Part shown: positions 45,116-58,510 of the stretch, piece by piece | Numbering within the stretch: the stretch's first letter is position 1 | Layout of the letters: each line of letters starts with the position of its first letter | DNA from: Thamnaconus septentrionalis | Taxonomy: Eukaryota > Chordata > Actinopteri > Tetraodontiformes > Monacanthidae | Reading direction: 5' to 3' | DNA: 64,000 bases | Assembly: GCA_009823395.1 (NCBI GenBank) | Contig: CM020515.1 | Coordinates: 13,772,489-13,836,488 of the forward strand | Position numbers and translations under genes: made by a program | Notes under the pieces: generated by a model | The model's database searches: none | Told to the model about the DNA's origin: nothing | The model's input: the letters and a program-made list of their open reading frames with translations, nothing else

Positions 45116-48100
45116 CTTTCATGGCAGGACACAGAGACACAAGCGGGGCCCTCGAGGAGATAGCGAGAGCAAACAACCACTGCAGCACTTCTGAGCCTTT
45201 GCAATTTTTGTTCCTCCAAAATTCTCCTCTCTTTTCTCTCTTTTCTCTTCTGCAAAGTGTTTTTCTGGATGATGGATCCAGTTTTGGGCCAGTGGCTACT
45301 ATCTTTTTTTTTTTTTTAAATTTATTTATTTATTTTTTTACTAACGTCAGTAAAAATCTGATTAACCAGCATCGTCCAAAAATGTTATAAAATCCTTATA
45401 ATTAGCACAGCTGCTGCAAGATTTTTTTCACGAAAAAAAAAAATCTGCAGTGAAAATAACTTAATTCTCAGTGTTTGTGAACCACCCATCCTGCAAAATC
45501 TAGCATTTTCCCATCGCAACAGTCGCATAGTAAGTGATTCCGCAGCCGTCGTCAACCCAGTCCTTCCAACAAAAGGCTCCGGTGTGGACAACAGATGTTT
45601 GCAGGAGTTTCTGCAGGTAAAAAAAAACAACAAAAAAACTTCAGGGACTGAATCATCAGCTGCATCGAAACACAGAAGAGTTTTACCAAGTACACAAAAA
45701 AAAAACCTTTTTTTTTTCTTTTTTAAAATCTACCCTGAAATTCAGCCTGGACTTTTATGCCCTGTTGCGATGGTGCCGAACTGCCACAAGCAGCTGGCAG
45801 GAAGTCGATTCATGTCCACCAGAACCAGTAACGCAAAACATTGCCAACATGATGAAACACGCGTTTCATCTGTTCAGCCGCTCAGATGCCGGGCTGGGGG
45901 GAGAACACACAGCACTTCAGCGTCACATGTTTCATGTTGCAAACGACTCCTGCGGAAAAAGGATGGCGCTGGCTAATGCGGCGCCCGCGTCAAATACAGG
46001 CCTGAATTCCAATAAAAGACCACAACCAGTCTATTGTGCAACCATCGAGAAGGAAGAAAAAAAACACATGGCGCTCCCTAAATCAACTGTCTGCCGCCTC
46101 GCCTGGCAATTTCTTCCAAATTACTGTGCCGGTACAGTAGAGAACAGGTTGCTAATGTGCAACTCTGCATCATAACACCGCTACAAGGAGAGCCAGAGAA
46201 AAAAATAATAATAATAGAGTTTCAGATGCTAATTACACTCCAGTTTGCAGCAGCTGCTGTAAGGCCTCGTAAATTAGCGCAGTGCACCAGAAAGCTCCCC
46301 CGCTGGATATTTTATTCATTTGGACCACATTGTTATTGATTGGGTTTCTTACTCCTATTCTTGCCTGGAAGAAAAGAAAAAAAAAAATCAGAACTTTCAA
46401 TATTTGCCTCAGAGCTCTCTTGTGAGAGAGTTCTCCAAAAGGGAAGCGGCACCCAAATAATAAGTGTAATCAATGTGAGAAATGGTGTGTGGATAAAGAG
46501 ATCATTCTGGCTCTGATAGCTGCTGCTGCTGCTGCTGCTCGCAGGGCTAAGAGAGTGCAGCGGGTAGTGAGAACCCAATCCCAGCTTTCCGGCTATTTAG
46601 CAAAACAGGAAATGAACCCCCTACACCCACGCCTTCCATCCCCTGCCTGCATCAACGCCGCTGTACAGCTCCGCTGGCTCCGCCCACCTGTAATACTCGA
46701 GGAGGGCCGTGCGGTCAGCGATGGCGGCCAGGTCGACGTTGGCCCGGGTGACGTCGGGCAGCTCCGTCAGCTCGCCGATGATGTTGTTGACCATCAGCCG
46801 CATGAAGCGCAGAGTCTGGAGGTAGTCGGCCCGGGCGGCGAAGATCTCGTCCAGCCGCTCCAGGTGCTGCTTCAGGCCGCTCTGCACGTCCCCCAAAGAG
46901 CCGGCGACCTGAGCGGAGATAAGCGGAATGGATGTCACACACACAAAAAAAGGAAATAGAAAGCGCTAGGTGTCGTGATAAGGCAAAGTCGATGAAAGAA
47001 AAAAAGAAGAAATACGACATCGGGCGGAAGGAAGAGATGATAAATTCTTAAAAAAAAGACAGACATTCACAAAATAGGAGATTGGAAAAGGGGGAGAGAG
47101 GCGTTAAAAAACCAGGCTGAGGGGGAAGGGGTCTCTCCCCCGGGGGGTAGATTAACTTTTCTCCTTCAGCGTTTGTTTTTACTCAGGTAAACAATGTTAG
47201 AGTAGAATTCTGATAACGACGCCGGGGAGAGCCGTTATCACAGGGCCCTTTGATAGTGAGAGCAGAGTGGGAGGAGGCACGGCGGAGCAGGGTAAATACA
47301 TTTTCACTTTCCTTGTTTGAACAGCAGCAGCGTGGTGCGGCGAATAATTGAAAAAAACAACACAGGTAAATAAACAGCCACCACCTGCACTTTCACGGCA
47401 CCGTCGAAGCTGGAAGCGGGTCAGTGTTCAGAGCGACGCTAACGGGAGGGGGGTTGAACTGAGAATCAACTCAACTCTCCGCCTCAAACCCCATCCCCAA
47501 TCGATTCAAAACAGGACGCACCATTTTATTGTAAAATGCGGGACAATTCTGTGTTTTAAGGAACGGTTGGCAGCTCTAGATTTCTCAGACAGCTAGCTGC
47601 GGCTAGCTAGCCGCGCCGCTCGGACTGGCCGAATAACTCTCAGGTCACGGTGTTGTGCTAATGTGTCGTGTAAATGATTTTCTTTCCAACAAGTAACCGC
47701 ATCATGTTCAATGTTCTACATTAACGGCGAAGCAAATTTCATGAGGAATCGAATCAGGATCAGAAGAGAGTGGCAGTTATTTTGGTTGCCAAGACCGCAG
47801 CGCTCACTCACAAATATTTGCTCTATTTTCTTCTCTTTGCCGCTAACGTGCAAAACGAAGCTAGCCGCCCAAGGCTGCAGGAACTTTTCACAGTTCGTAT
47901 TGCTTCGGTCCAAATCCTGTAGCCACGGCTCACTGTCGAAGACGGCCAATGGCGACACGCCTCATATTTAGCGTGTTCAGAATTATCAATCACATCAGCA
48001 CTTTGTCACAGTGGGCGTCTAAGCAAATATAAGACACAGTATATAACTAGCAATGTGCTGTATGCCCCAACAATGTTTTGTTTGACAACCAGAACAGAAC

Positions 48101-48637
48101 TTTTAACATTGACACAATGAACTACACTAACTAAAAACACACACCACACTGTCTTATTCCCACTTATTGTGAGCAGACGCCACTTTTCCGCACTCCTTCT
48201 AGCCTGAACACATCGTTTCCTCTGCCCTTCATTCTTGTCACTCCTGCTTCCGCCCCGACGTCTTTAACACATTTCGGTGGGTCCGGTCCGAGCCGGGGCG
48301 GCGTCCCTGTGCGGGCCAGATAAAGGTGCGTCACGATGTCTCTCCGAGTTTATCACATTTCAAACCCTGCCGATTGGATTCCAGCGGGCTGGCGGCTGTG
48401 TTTCTGAAGAGGAGGAGACGAGGAGGAAGAGATACTGCACCTCCCCCTCTCCCTCCTCCCTCCCTGACTCCCACAGCAGGGATGCTGGAGAGGCGGGGAG
48501 GGGGACTGCCGGTAAAGTGTTCCCCCCCACCCCACCCCCACCACTCCCCACCGACTCAATGTTCATCATCTCTCACAGCTACTGCCGCAAATGCCCTAAA
48601 TCTTATCTGCAAGCTTGTGCACGTGCTTGTGTGGCTG

Positions 48638-48697
<60 letters not shown>

Positions 48698-51600
48698 TGT
48701 GAGAAATGGGATCCATCAGCCTTTAGCTCCTGTGGGTGATCCACATTTCCCTAATCTGGACCGTCCCGTCTCCCCTTAAAATGGATTAACGCTCGCTTTT
48801 TTGCCGAGAGAGGGTCATTGGGAGGCCTCTCTCAGTCGGGCACGCCTGTTAAATGAGACCGACCGATTCGGAGGCTCGGAGCGGCAGCGGCGGCGGCACC
48901 CAGCGTGCACGGCTCCCGTGCGTTCCTGCCCTTACTGGCTTTCATAAACCTCAGATTTACTGTATCGACTGTGTCAATAAAGCAGCGCGCACGGTGACGG
49001 TTTAGAGACAGCTGGGATAATGCTCTAAGAACTGGGACAGACCAAAAAAAAAAAAGAGGTATTCCGAATCTTGATGCACCCTTCAGAAAGCAGCAGTCGC
49101 TTTGCTTCAGCATTAAGTTTTTAGAATGTGTAAATAATGGTGCGGATGTCCCCCTGACTGCTAATTAAGGGGAACGCAGGGAAGATCCGAAAGCAATACA
49201 AGCCCCCGCTGGCTTTAAAAAGAAGAATGATCCACCTCATCAAGTCGCTCCAACACCGCGACCCTGCCGAGATCCCTCACAGCGTGACAGTGCACACTAT
49301 GTGACGAGCGTGCTCCTTAGAAAGGCGGTGTGGGGGTTTGTCCGTTTCTGTGCCCGGCGTGTGATCAAGAGCAGGAGAGTATCAGAGTGTGAGGATTACA
49401 CTTGAACCCAGTTTAAAGAAAGATTCGCACAACCGAGGGCCGGGGGAGGATTTGGTAAACTAATAAAGATCAATCACGAGACAAAACACGGATTCAAGCA
49501 CGTTGGTTTCCAATTGGGCGGCGGGCCAACCAGACATGCTATCTGATGGGCTCCGTTTAAAGTGGAGTACATTACATCAGAGTGGGAGATGGAGGAAGTG
49601 AGCGGAAAGCCTTTGCTCGCCCCCGGGGAGCTTGCGTGTTCCACATGGAGTCGTTCCGTATGACACATTATAGGATGGAATCAATACGGAAGTGAATCCA
49701 CTCGGGACGCCTGCATCTGAGCTCCCGGAGCACAAAGACGGCACTGCTGCTCCACCACCTCTGTTCAGCGCGGTTCTCTCAAAATAAAGCATCGGCTCTG
49801 AAATGTTTGGTTTGTTTAGTTGTTTTTTGTCAACTTGTATTTTGTAATGCTGTCAATTTAATCCAGAAAAAAAAAAACACAGCGCCTCAAGTGAGCCGAA
49901 GTGTAAAATTCAAAATGAACTATTAAACACATATGGATGTTTTTAGCTGTTTAAGTCAATTAAAACAAATTGCTAGCTAACTAGCAACGAACTAGCTACA
50001 TTAGCCGCCCAATAACCTAAACCTATTTTAGCCAACCTCGTGGATTCACTATGCTGACACGGTTTGTTCTAAAGAAGCTAAAGTTCACCCAGTTCAAAGG
50101 AGCCTTGAGCTGCCAGCCTGCGTCTCTGCGGCGTGACTGATGGCGATCACAAGACATCACGCATGACGGCGGGGAAAAGCACCGGGAGGCGGTGGGCACC
50201 GACACGGCAACAGGGAGAGACCATGTCGGATGTGTATGTCGCACTGACTACAGCAGCGGCATAAAACAGACAATTTGCTGCGGGTGCTGTAAATAAAGGA
50301 AGTATGCAAGTTGGACTGTGGCAGCAGTGTGGGCAATTCAGAGACATGCTAATGCTAATGCTGATAGTGAGGAATTATGTTTGTTTTTGTCAGTTTGTCG
50401 TACATCCGCCAACACAAGCCCAGCTGGTTTTGTGGGTTTCACTGCGATGCTGGAGCCGGTGTGTGTGCTTGCAATGTGTTTTCCAACCATTAGAGGCCGC
50501 TTAATCTCACGCACGGGTCCTTTAAACAAAAGCCGCGGGGATTTGCGGCGGCAGGACCCTCGGTGTCTGTTTCACCATTATCCCTTTTTTATCCAGCGTG
50601 ACCCAAATAAACCCCTCCGGCGAGGCAACAAAACTCAGAGGGGCTGCGCGCAAATCCGCCCGAGTCAACTCGACTCGTCGGCGCAACATTCTTGCGTGCA
50701 TGTGGCTCCTAAGCAGACGCCCATATGGGCGCGGAGACACTTGTGCACCGGCGGCGGCGTTGCACGGTGAGACTGGGGCAGGAGATAAGTGGAGGAGAGA
50801 GGCTGAAGCTCCATTAATGCAGCGCAGATGGGAGCTAATCCTCTTCTTCCTCCTCCTCCTCCTCCTCCTCCTCCTCGCTGCGACTATTGCTCCTTCTTCT
50901 TCTTCCTCTCGCCTTGTTCCTCGTCCGCCATTCTCCCCTCCTCCCGCTAAGCCTCCTAAATAACTCCCCTGAATGCAGGTCAAGAGCCGGGGTGCAAAAA
51001 AAAAAAAAAAAGGAATCCCGATTATCAAAATCCGGCAAGGCAGCAATTCTTTTGAGGGAACAAAATAGAGGATTGGGACCCCCTGCATAGAGGCCCTCAC
51101 TATGGGGCCAGATGTGAGACCCATTAGCGGAGGTGTGGGGTGCGGGATGGGGTCGGGGGTCCAGAGTCAGCCAGCTTTAAGTTAGTGTATCCGAGTGGAT
51201 CAAGCTGTTAAAAATCACCCATAAATCCTGTGAAAAGAAATGCTTTCAAACAGAAAAAGCGTGAGACAAAGCAGTTATCCGCTCGAAAGCGATTGGTCAC
51301 ATTTCCACAACTTATCCATCCATCTATCTCTCCCCTAGCGGGACGTCTTGAAGGCCAGAGCGCAGCCGAAGCAGCCGTCCCGCGTCACATCTTTCACTCA
51401 CCAGGTTCTCCACGCTGCCCAGCGTGCGGTTGGCACCGTAGAGCGAGTAGGTCAGCTGGTACACGCCGTCGTTGGCCTCGCTGTTGCCATAGAAACCCAC
51501 TCCGACGGCAGAACTGCGAGGAAGGACAAAGTCACATTAAATTAATTTGAAAAAAAAAACAACACTACTTTATACCTCAAGATTGAAAAACCAAACGGAA

Positions 51601-54600
51601 GCCTACTTAGACTCTTTGATTTCAAAGCAAACAATTTCCGTCTTCGCTTCACTTGATTTGAATGAAGAAGGCTTTTTTTTTTTCGGGGGTGAAAATTGTT
51701 GACTTGTGCCAGTGTGTGTCTTCGGTTGTGAAGGGGGCACTTTGAATATAGATTTCCTCGCCAACCTAACAGTTGTGTCTGGCTTCTTTGTCGAGGGGTG
51801 ACACAGGTGTGGAGTGGCAGACTGCACACCAACGAGGTCACCAACGAGCCAGTCAAACAGCTTGTACGGCTGCATCTTAACAAACTCTCTGCTGCTCTTT
51901 AGCTGTGGTTGAAACTCCAAACACGGTTATCTTGCAACCAGCCACTATTTTATCAAGGTTGAATTGCAACTTAAACATTCCATAAGCACGATTCAATGAA
52001 TAAATAAAGATATCAGAAGGGTTGAATCTCCAAATATACTACTTTTTTTTCATTATTTCTACCGGCTTATCAGTTCTCCCAGGCAGCCATATGGACAGGT
52101 TGGCTAAAAAAAAAGAGAATATTTCCATTAGTCCCCCTATTTCTGGCTCCTCTCTGACCTCCATCGCCTCCATCTGTTTTGTTTAAACGGAGGGACGAAT
52201 ATAAAACCGCCGCGGTTGGTGACATCAACAGGTTTTCAGTTCCATTGCACCGCAAATGCCCGCAAATCAGGTCAGAGGTCGGCAACACTTTAAACTGCTT
52301 TTAGAAGACTTCTTTCTCCAGCCAGACAGGTAAGGGGAGCCAGTCAAACACACTCCAGTTTGCAGGGAAGAAAATACACAAAAACTTTTTTCTTGAGGAA
52401 AAAAAAGGCTAAATACTGGTTTGTACTGGTGGCTTGTTGTGCTGCAGATGCAGGCGAACACAATCATCCTGCTACGCGGACTCAGAGAGGCCCAGGGAGG
52501 AAGTTAGCGCAGCGCTCAGACAGGAAGCGAAGTGCAGGCTCATTTTATAGCATTACTGCGTCCTGTCGCTGTCAAGCCGAGTGTTACAACCTCACCTTCT
52601 ATTCATATCTGGAGATGCGACAAGAGGCGTAATGAAAAACCAGCTGCTGGGCGGGCGCCGCCTCTCGACTCAGCTCGTTTCCTCCGGGTTTGATGAGGAG
52701 CAGCACTTGACAGGCCGCCCCGCGGCCCCCACGTTTCATAGGGTTAAAGCGGAGCACGCACACACACACACACACACAGACACGTCGCTCCATGCCTTAT
52801 TTGTGCTCGGGGCTGATCGTCTGCGACCCGCATAACGAGCTGTTCATTAACCCTCCGGCCAGCAGGGCGGCGGCGATGACGGCCGCTAATGACGCGGTAA
52901 TAAAAGCAGCAACGACGCAGGACGTGACACGAGAAGTTTCAGAAGGAGGGAAGGGGGGCATCGGTGCCCCGGTTGTGAAAACCAACCAAGTAAACAAGGG
53001 GACTCCAACCTGAAAATGGTGAACGCGGAATGTGCTTAGACTCTCGGTAAACGTAGTTCCGCTGCAGAGCAGATCGAGACGCTGCAGCTCTGAACTCCGT
53101 GAACTCAATTCCGGCTCCCGTAGGTCGGCGGCAGACGCTGTGCAGCGTAACACCAGATGAGGAACTGGAGGCGGTCAACAGAAATGAGGGGGCTTCAAGT
53201 GCTCATCAATTAGATCTCCCTCAAATGACGTTAAAAGAAGAAGAACACTTCAAGATAACAAGTTAACTTGGGAGCTTCGGCAGGATAAATATCTCATGAC
53301 CTGACGTAAAACAAAAAAACACAGCAAAAATGCGTCCTCACTAATCAGATAATAATGACACGTAAGACCATCTTCGTGTCTAAGGTCCCACTGGCGCTGC
53401 ACAGTCGCAGGTTGTGGGTTCGAGTCCCAGTTGAGACCTACTCGGTGTGTGACATAACATGTTTTCCCAGGTGTCTGCCTGAGTTCCCACCAGGCGCTGC
53501 TAGCTTCCCCACACAGCAGCAGAAGCTAAGTCCAGTCTCAGCCCTCGCACCAGCCTCACGCGTCTATACCACCAATAAACCCCTCCCTCAACCCAAAAAA
53601 TAAAAAATACAAAGTAAAAAAAAACACAGACGGAGCCGAAATGTTGTTATCACCTGTAACCATTAGTAAAAATTCCACACTGCAACCGCAAAACCTAAAT
53701 TGTGCCCGGTTGGGTCAACCGCATCTTAATTCATGGCTTTATGAGATTTTGTTTCGGGCTGCTATGCAAACTGTGGATATGAATAATTGATGTTATTTAC
53801 GAATGAGCGACAGCAACCGGGGTGGAATGGTGGGGGTTTGGTGGGCAGAGCATCTTCGCTAAGCACCATCACGCCCGGTCACTTAACGTCACAATGCGGC
53901 CTTGTGTGCTGGTACTGGTAACAAAGTTAGAGGCCGACACTGGGATAAATGTCAAAGGTTCTTCTGTATGCAAATCCAGCCGCTTCGCTTTTTTTAATTC
54001 TTAAGTTCCTTGCTGAAAGCGGCAGCGACGGGTCTGACGGTTTAAGTAAAAGTTTGAGGTGAGCCCTCTGCTCCCCCGCGCAAACTGGCAGCACGGCAAA
54101 TTCTCCTGAGACTAAATCAGATTTAAGCGTTCTATCTGCGCGGCTCAAGGTCGGCGCTCAGCCTGCTGCCAGCCAGCGCGCCGGCCGCTGGCAGTTTTTT
54201 CTTTCTTTCTTTCTTTTTTTTTGCCGTGCTATGCTACGCGGCCAGCTGGAGGATTTAAGGGCCCAGATCACCTGCCGGTCAGCTGACCGGCGGGGGCCTC
54301 CTGCTGATGACACAGCTCATGTCGGAAAACACACTGCGGCTTAGGAAGCCTTGGAAGTGTTTCCCCCGCTGCCTCGCTCTCGGCCGCAGCTGTGATTTTA
54401 GATGAAGTCAGAACGAATGAGCGCGGTGAAAAGACGAGCCAAGTCATTTGATTCGCATTTACAGTTGGGGCATAATTTCATTTTAAGGTCCCATGCTTTG
54501 TGTAATCAAGGCTAGATTTCCAATTAAGCTAGCGGAGGACTTCCTGGATGTCTGAAGGAGGTTTTACAGCCTCGTACACGACCGGCGGATTCAGGAGCGT

Positions 54601-57251
54601 TGGGGACTCACCACATGACCAGGCCTGTGATGACGGCGGCCCAGGTGACGCAGCAGGTCTCGGGCCTCTTGGTGTCTTCGTCCATGTCTTTGCAGTAGCA
54701 GCATAAGCAGATCAGGTAGATGGTGAGGACCAGCAGGCTCAGGCTCATGCCAACAGCGCCGACGCAGGCCAGAGTTATCAGAGACTGGGAGGAGAGGACA
54801 ATCAAAATACAATGACACTGAAAAAATATGCATAAAAATAATGGAAAAAAGCATTTGCCGCAAAATCAATTCAAGAATCGTTTAAAGTTTGAGTCATTTT
54901 ACAGACTAGTGACTCATGGTTCCGTGTCTCCATCAACTCGTTCCTTGACTCGTCCCTGCTACTACAGAAAACATTTCACTAGTGCAGAACTGTTATTCCA
55001 ACTGCAAATCAATCCAGTTCATGGCTGTGTTAACCCATGTGAGGAAAGTAGCTTCCTGTTTCCTGTTAAAACTCAGTTTTCATTCCTGTTGTTGAGCTGT
55101 GGTTCACGCAGATGCTCAGACAAGTAGTTCGCAAAACAAACGACTCGCACAAACAGAAAGAGAGAAAAATAAAAGTTCCCTCTTTAATTGAACTGTTGAT
55201 CCATTACCCATCTTCCGCAAAGCAATGGATCACTTTCCCGTTTCCAATCAGTGCTGTTGGAGGAATGTAGGCTCACATAAAGTCGAATAAGTGAAAAGAA
55301 TCAGGTCTCCCATCACTGCAATCCGCCCGCCAAACACCCCAAACCCCTGACAGGCCTGAGTGAAAACAAGCCATCGGTGTCAGACAACACTCAAGTGCGA
55401 AGATAGAGGCCGCTATCTATTGATTAACGCTGACGTCTGCCCACGGAGCAGACGTCAGCAAGCCTGCAGAGAGGAGAAACAACACGACCAAGTCAGCGAT
55501 CTTTTGGGGAGGGGAAAAAGAATCTCCAGAGAGATTCTTGATTTTTTACGCTTTGGCACAACTCAGGCAGCAGAGGACAGAAATGGGCCCAGAGCGGTGG
55601 GAGGAGAGGGTCATGTGACGCGGGGGGTCTTGTGATTTCTGAGTGAAAAAACAGAAAAAGAAAAAAAAAAAACTCACTGTACACACTTAGTGCAAACATA
55701 GTTTCATGATCAATCTGTGGCAAGACGTACAGAATCGACAAGGCAGAAGCCCTCCGAGTGGACCAAAATAGAGGCGGCTGCTTGCATCAGATTATAGCTG
55801 GGGGAACATTTCTCCCATTATACAGCAGTTTATAATCCTGTTTATATCCTCACAGACATGTCATAAGACTGTTTCATTGAGCAAACACCCATATAGTTCC
55901 CTCCCCACCCCAGGCGCTACATCAGCAGAGATCTGTTTGCAGTGTTTACACTGCCGAACAAACTGCTGCTACTGCTGCTGCTGCTGGAAGCCCCGACGAG
56001 ATCCAGCTGGGTTCTCCTCCACCAATGGCAGAGATAGCGAGCAGCGAAAAAAAACCAAAAACAAACAAAAAACATTGAGGCGAGAGAGGCAAAAGAAAAA
56101 GCCTGGCCTCGATTTTTTTTTTTTTAATCACCGCCGGATAATTTTTCACTCGCGTGTCACTGCACTCAGCCCAACTTGAGGCACGAAGCCTCGGCTGCAC
56201 CATCTCTTCGTAACTGTTCCATTTGGGTGACACCGGCGCCTGGAATGAATTTAAATGATTTTCTCCACATGAAACACAGTCCCACTTTTCTGTCCAAATT
56301 TAATATGGCTTTTGCTCATTCACGGCCCAGTGTGTGACATTTGAAAGGTAACTACTGGTGTGAAAATGGATACAGGGATATTTAGTTCCGTCACTAAAAA
56401 CGCAGAAGTGTTTTTTGTCATTAATAAGCATTTAAAAACAAATTAAGAGCAGCTCCACTTGTAAGCAGGCGGTCATATTGGCCCAACATGTTTCTACAGT
56501 TGTCCAGCAGGTGGATCTGGTCGGGGTTTTATGATATTAATGAACCTGGTGTAAGCAAACAAGAATTAAAGCTGCCTGTAATCAGCATTCTCACCAATAG
56601 TGGCCACTAAATTTTAAACAGTGGTCCTTTAAATCACATACAAATAGATATTCACTACAAGGCAGATCAGCACATATGATTAACCTCATCATTGGGACAA
56701 TAGCAGTAGGCAGAGTGTCATGGTTGGCCACAGGGGGCAGCGGTGGACCACTTCCCGCAGGCTGTTCTTCAAATGTCACCCTTTGCCAACATAAGTGCTA
56801 CATTCCATTCAAGCACTTTCAACAACACCATTGCTGTTGTGCATTTTACTACCATGTATGCAAGTATGCGTTAATTTACTGTCTGTTTGTAACTTGTTTG
56901 TTTTAAATTGCTGTTATTCTGCATATGTGGCCAGGCAAGGGACAGAAGACGTAAATTAGCAGCTTTGCTAACTCTAGCTGCTGCTGTTCAGTAATATCAA
57001 ATAAACATTTAATTAAATACACATACAATGCTAAAACGTAAAGAGGTGGGAGGACGATGTTAGTGAACCTTGCAGTGCAGGGGTCAGATCAGACAGCGAG
57101 CCAAGCACCTGACAAGCACCTCGGCCTTGACCTTAATCCAGTGATCTGCTAATCATCGGTGCTTGAGGACGCCGTTGATGAGCACGTCGACTTCTAAGCC
57201 GGCCTCGACCCTGCACAACATTTCCCGGCGCTACAACTCCGGCCTCCTGCG

Positions 57252-57315
<64 letters not shown>

Positions 57316-57450
57316 AGCTCCCACTCTCTTCTCCAATTTTCCACTCTGTTGTTTTGTAATTAGACGTGTAGGCACTTCAATTTCCTGCTGGCTGCCGTAT
57401 CACATAACGAGGCTGAGGATGGATGCATGAGTGTGAGTGTGTGTGTGTGA

Positions 57451-57492
<42 letters not shown>

Positions 57493-58465
57493 AGCACGAA
57501 ACTATCTCAGATCACTGAGTGGAGGTTTTTGATTTTAAACTTCCCCCAAAAGGCTTACGATAAGAGTCTGTCTAATTTGTTTCATCTGTAAACGGGGAAT
57601 GTGATCAAGGCTCCAAAGTCGAGCGCAGTCCAAGTGAAGAAGGTGAATTATTTCTGGTCCCGTCTGCCCTGCAGACCAGACACGGCCGCTGTGATGTAGC
57701 GAGGCACCCTGGCCTGGCAGGACACCGAGGGACACGAGGGGCAAAAGCTTGTGCCACATCACATTCAGGCCACCTTGTTTTATATTTTAAAGGGAATTAG
57801 AAAATAACATCCTGCGTTTAAGAAGCATTACAACTGGAGCTGTGGTTTAGGAATAAACTGAATTCAGTCCAATAATGATAGTGTGCCTTCTCCTTCGTCT
57901 CCTTCTTCTTTTTGATGCGGCGTACTCCAAGTAGAACAGCAAAGAAAACAACTGGGGTGGCGATGGAGCGTGGAGAAACTAATGGAAAGCAGCTGCTGGT
58001 GTCTGTTTTAACTATATCTACAATAACTCCAGCCTTAAAACAAACAAACAAAAAAACAAAAACAAACCTAAAACTTTTTCTAGCTCAGTTGCTGGACTGG
58101 TTCTCCTATGGAATAATACTTACAGTGGAGCAAAAACAGGCAAATCTTGCATCACGTGAATCTGCATGTTTGTACATCCTAAATGCATGTGAATAAAGCT
58201 TGTTAAAAACCAAAAACAGAAGAAAGAAAAAAACTGTGTGCTTATGACCTGTCATGTAGCCCCTGTTAATACAGGTCATGTGTTCTCATGTGAGCAACTA
58301 AGTGCAGCGCCTGGTTTCTACTTTCTGACTTGACTGAGAACCGGCGTCACATTAAGACGCCGAGGTTGTTGTTGTTCGTTTGTTGTTTCTCCTATACACA
58401 GACACTCTGTTCTCTGTCACGTGCACGAGGCTATCTTGTCACCTGCAATTACACTCTTTGCTACA

Positions 58466-58510
<45 letters not shown>

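Larger units (their letters stand above)
43756..46687 (-). other. TTYH2 intron 4
   Basis: 2.9 kb. Dispersed repeat copy D (44452-44575), (GT)n 45055-45109, an A/T-rich run about 45303-45345, and (GCT)n near 46520-46540. No exon recognised. Confidence 0.8.
46909..51401 (-). other. TTYH2 intron 3
   Basis: 4.5 kb. (GT)n 48641-48695 and (CCT)n 50839-50877. GC-rich stretches around 48280-48560 and 50640-50760 give long spurious open frames. No exon recognised. Confidence 0.8.
51514..54611 (-). other. TTYH2 intron 2
   Basis: 3.1 kb with a tRNA-SINE (about 53385-53600) and an 18-bp palindrome (54274-54291). Short (CA)n at 52757-52777. No exon recognised. Confidence 0.8.

Noticed and set aside
50598..50963. 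GC-rich open frames on both strands in TTYH2 intron 3
   Set aside because: Low-complexity (TCC)n and Arg/Ala-rich translation with no family resemblance and no splice-consistent boundaries.
53400..53430. Possible true tRNA gene at a perfect B box
   Set aside because: No matching acceptor stem, anticodon arm or intact A box at tRNA spacing; the downstream sequence is SINE-like.
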